From the NCBI GenBank assembly GCA_023387755.1, contig JAEWHO010000084.1:1-7065 (forward strand): a stretch of 7,065 nt of DNA, given 5' to 3'. Within the stretch, counting starts at the first letter, position 1. The number at the start of each line of letters is the position of its first letter. Origin of the DNA: Actinomycetes bacterium (GTDB taxonomy: Bacteria; Actinomycetota; Actinomycetes; Actinomycetales; Actinomycetaceae). This document shows positions 6,404 through 7,065 of this stretch, piece by piece. The position numbers and the translations under genes were made by a program. Below the pieces are notes generated by a model that searched no databases, was not told the DNA's origin, and worked only from the letters and a program-made list of their open reading frames with translations.

Positions 6404-6658
6404 TTAAGCCTCGTAGTCATTCTTGCCGCCGTACCAGCGGGACGCACCGGTGAGGGCAAGCTGGCGGGACAATCCCATAAGCGCGCCGGAGATGAGCGCG
6501 AAGGTGAGCACCTCAGCCATGCGTACGCCCGGATCTTCCGGATCTTCCGGCGGGTTGTGGCCGGTAATGGCTTTCCATCCCACATTGACGACTTTCGATG
6601 CCACCATGCCGGCTACGGCCATGGAGCCAGCCGAGACGATCTTCCATCCGATGTCCAC
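6404..6658 (-). CDS. DUF4235 domain-containing small membrane protein
   Basis: This 84-residue protein matches the actinobacterial DUF4235 pattern: an N-terminal hydrophobic helix (about 3-22) followed by S-K-V-V, a W-K-x-I-T-G segment, an acidic proline turn PPEDPEDP (36-43), and a second hydrophobic helix (about 49-68) rich in small residues. Two membrane spans with a short loop are likely; the function is unknown. The start is GTG at 6658, chosen because GGGAGG (6670-6665) precedes it with a 6-nt gap. It follows mnhG by only 24 nt on the same strand, so it is probably the last gene of the same transcript. A role beside the antiporter is inference from position only. The acidic turn is encoded by a tandem 9-nt repeat. 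Confidence 0.82.
   Translation of the reverse strand: MDIGWKIVSAGSMAVAGMVASKVVNVGWKAITGHNPPEDPEDPGVRMAEVLTFALISGALMGLSRQLALTGASRWYGGKNDYEA
6529..6546. repeat. tandem 9-nt repeat inside the DUF4235 gene
   Basis: CCGGATCTT occurs twice in tandem (6529-6537 and 6538-6546), followed by a further CCGG. It encodes the repeated P-E-D of the PPEDPEDP turn and is in frame, so gain or loss of one unit would add or remove three residues without a frameshift. As I recall, similar acidic proline turns are usual in this family, so it may be selected at protein level. Confidence 0.7.
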
Positions 6659-6682
6659 GGGGGACCTCCCTACGTTGTTTGC

Positions 6683-7065
6683 TTAGACGTCTCCATCATG
6701 CCGCATCCGTTGCGCCTCCGCTTGTTGACGGCGCAGCTGGGCAATCTGGGCGCGACGCATATCACGTGAATAGTCGTCAACGAGTAGGTGCCGCGTGGGG
6801 GCGTGGCCGATGCGGAAACCGGCGCGGGAGGCCAGGATAGCCGATACAGGGCTGGTCACCAGAACGAATGCGACTACTAGGGCGAGCGCCCAAATCGTCG
6901 TCGGGACCCGTAAAACTAGTGCCAGCCCCAGCATTACCAGCATGGTGCCGAGGGTTTGGGGTTTGGCGGCGGCATGCATCCGTTTAAGCAGGTCATCAAA
7001 GCGCAACAACCCAACAGCCGCGACCACCACGAGTATCGCCCCGAGGAACAGCAATACAGCACCGA
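6683..7065 (-). CDS. mnhG: monovalent cation/H+ antiporter subunit G, 5'-truncated by window edge
   Basis: This is the smallest-type subunit of the multi-component Mrp/Mnh Na+(K+)/H+ antiporter, an integral membrane complex for pH and sodium homeostasis. The visible part (126 residues) begins inside the first transmembrane helix, G-A-V-L-L-F-L-G-A-I. The hallmark G-L-L-R-F-D-D-L-L-K-R-M-H-A-A-A-K-P-Q-T follows (compare G-L-L-R-F-P-D-x-x-x-R-M-H-A-A-T-K in the family), then TM2 (about L-G-T-M to L-V-L) and TM3 (T-I-W-A to S-A-I-L). The cytosolic tail is charged and ends with an Arg/Gln-rich stretch that may be helical. The TTG at 7054 is an internal leucine, not the start, because codons upstream remain in frame and hydrophobic; the true start lies past 7065. 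G is normally the last mnh gene, so mnhF, mnhE and others are expected further right. DUF4235 follows 24 nt downstream. Confidence 0.9.
   Translation of the reverse strand, partial: GAVLLFLGAILVVVAAVGLLRFDDLLKRMHAAAKPQTLGTMLVMLGLALVLRVPTTIWALALVVAFVLVTSPVSAILASRAGFRIGHAPTRHLLVDDYSRDMRRAQIAQLRRQQAEAQRMRHDGDV

Noticed and set aside
7052..7054. TTG as the start of mnhG
   Set aside because: The preceding in-frame codons (G-A-V) continue the first transmembrane helix expected for MnhG.

Overview
The window reads as a chromosomal segment of a high-GC Gram-positive bacterium (Actinomycetota). Base composition is GC-rich throughout, GTG and TTG start codons are common, and two families seen mainly in actinobacteria (DUF4921 and DUF4235) are present. 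A member of the Actinomycetaceae or a near relative would fit, but that is a guess from gene content. No tRNA, rRNA, CRISPR array, transposase or integrase is visible.

Layout: the left part (1-2339, + strand) holds the 3' portion of a GalT-like/HIT-superfamily gene (DUF4921), cut by the window edge, followed after 53 nt by a YghZ/Gpr-type aldo/keto reductase. This pair converges on a minus-strand thiamine uptake operon. In transcription order that operon is a TPP riboswitch (aptamer about 6318 to 6237), a predicted hairpin sequestering the ribosome binding site, thiB (lipoprotein binding protein, TTG start), thiP (fused two-domain permease) and thiQ (ATPase). The three genes are coupled by overlaps of 14 and 4 nt. 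Right of it, also on the minus strand, are a small DUF4235 membrane protein and the end of mnhG, the G subunit of an Mrp/Mnh cation/proton antiporter. Its start lies beyond the right edge, and its operon partners are presumably there too.

How it works together: ThiB should capture thiamine (or its phosphates) outside the membrane, ThiP carries it through, and ThiQ hydrolyses ATP. When cell TPP is high, the aptamer folds and the predicted hairpin masks the thiB ribosome binding site, shutting the operon down. The left-hand metabolic genes and the antiporter genes have no evident link to thiamine.

The gene content is ordinary. The structures most worth a second look are non-coding: (i) the compact SD-sequestering switch next to the TPP aptamer; (ii) a 20-bp near-perfect hairpin inside the last codons of thiQ, 60 nt beyond the convergent reductase gene, which looks like a terminator without a U-tract; and (iii) a 9-bp perfect inverted repeat enclosing 22-bp-spaced direct repeats just upstream of the riboswitch. 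I see no evidence of an undescribed multi-gene system.
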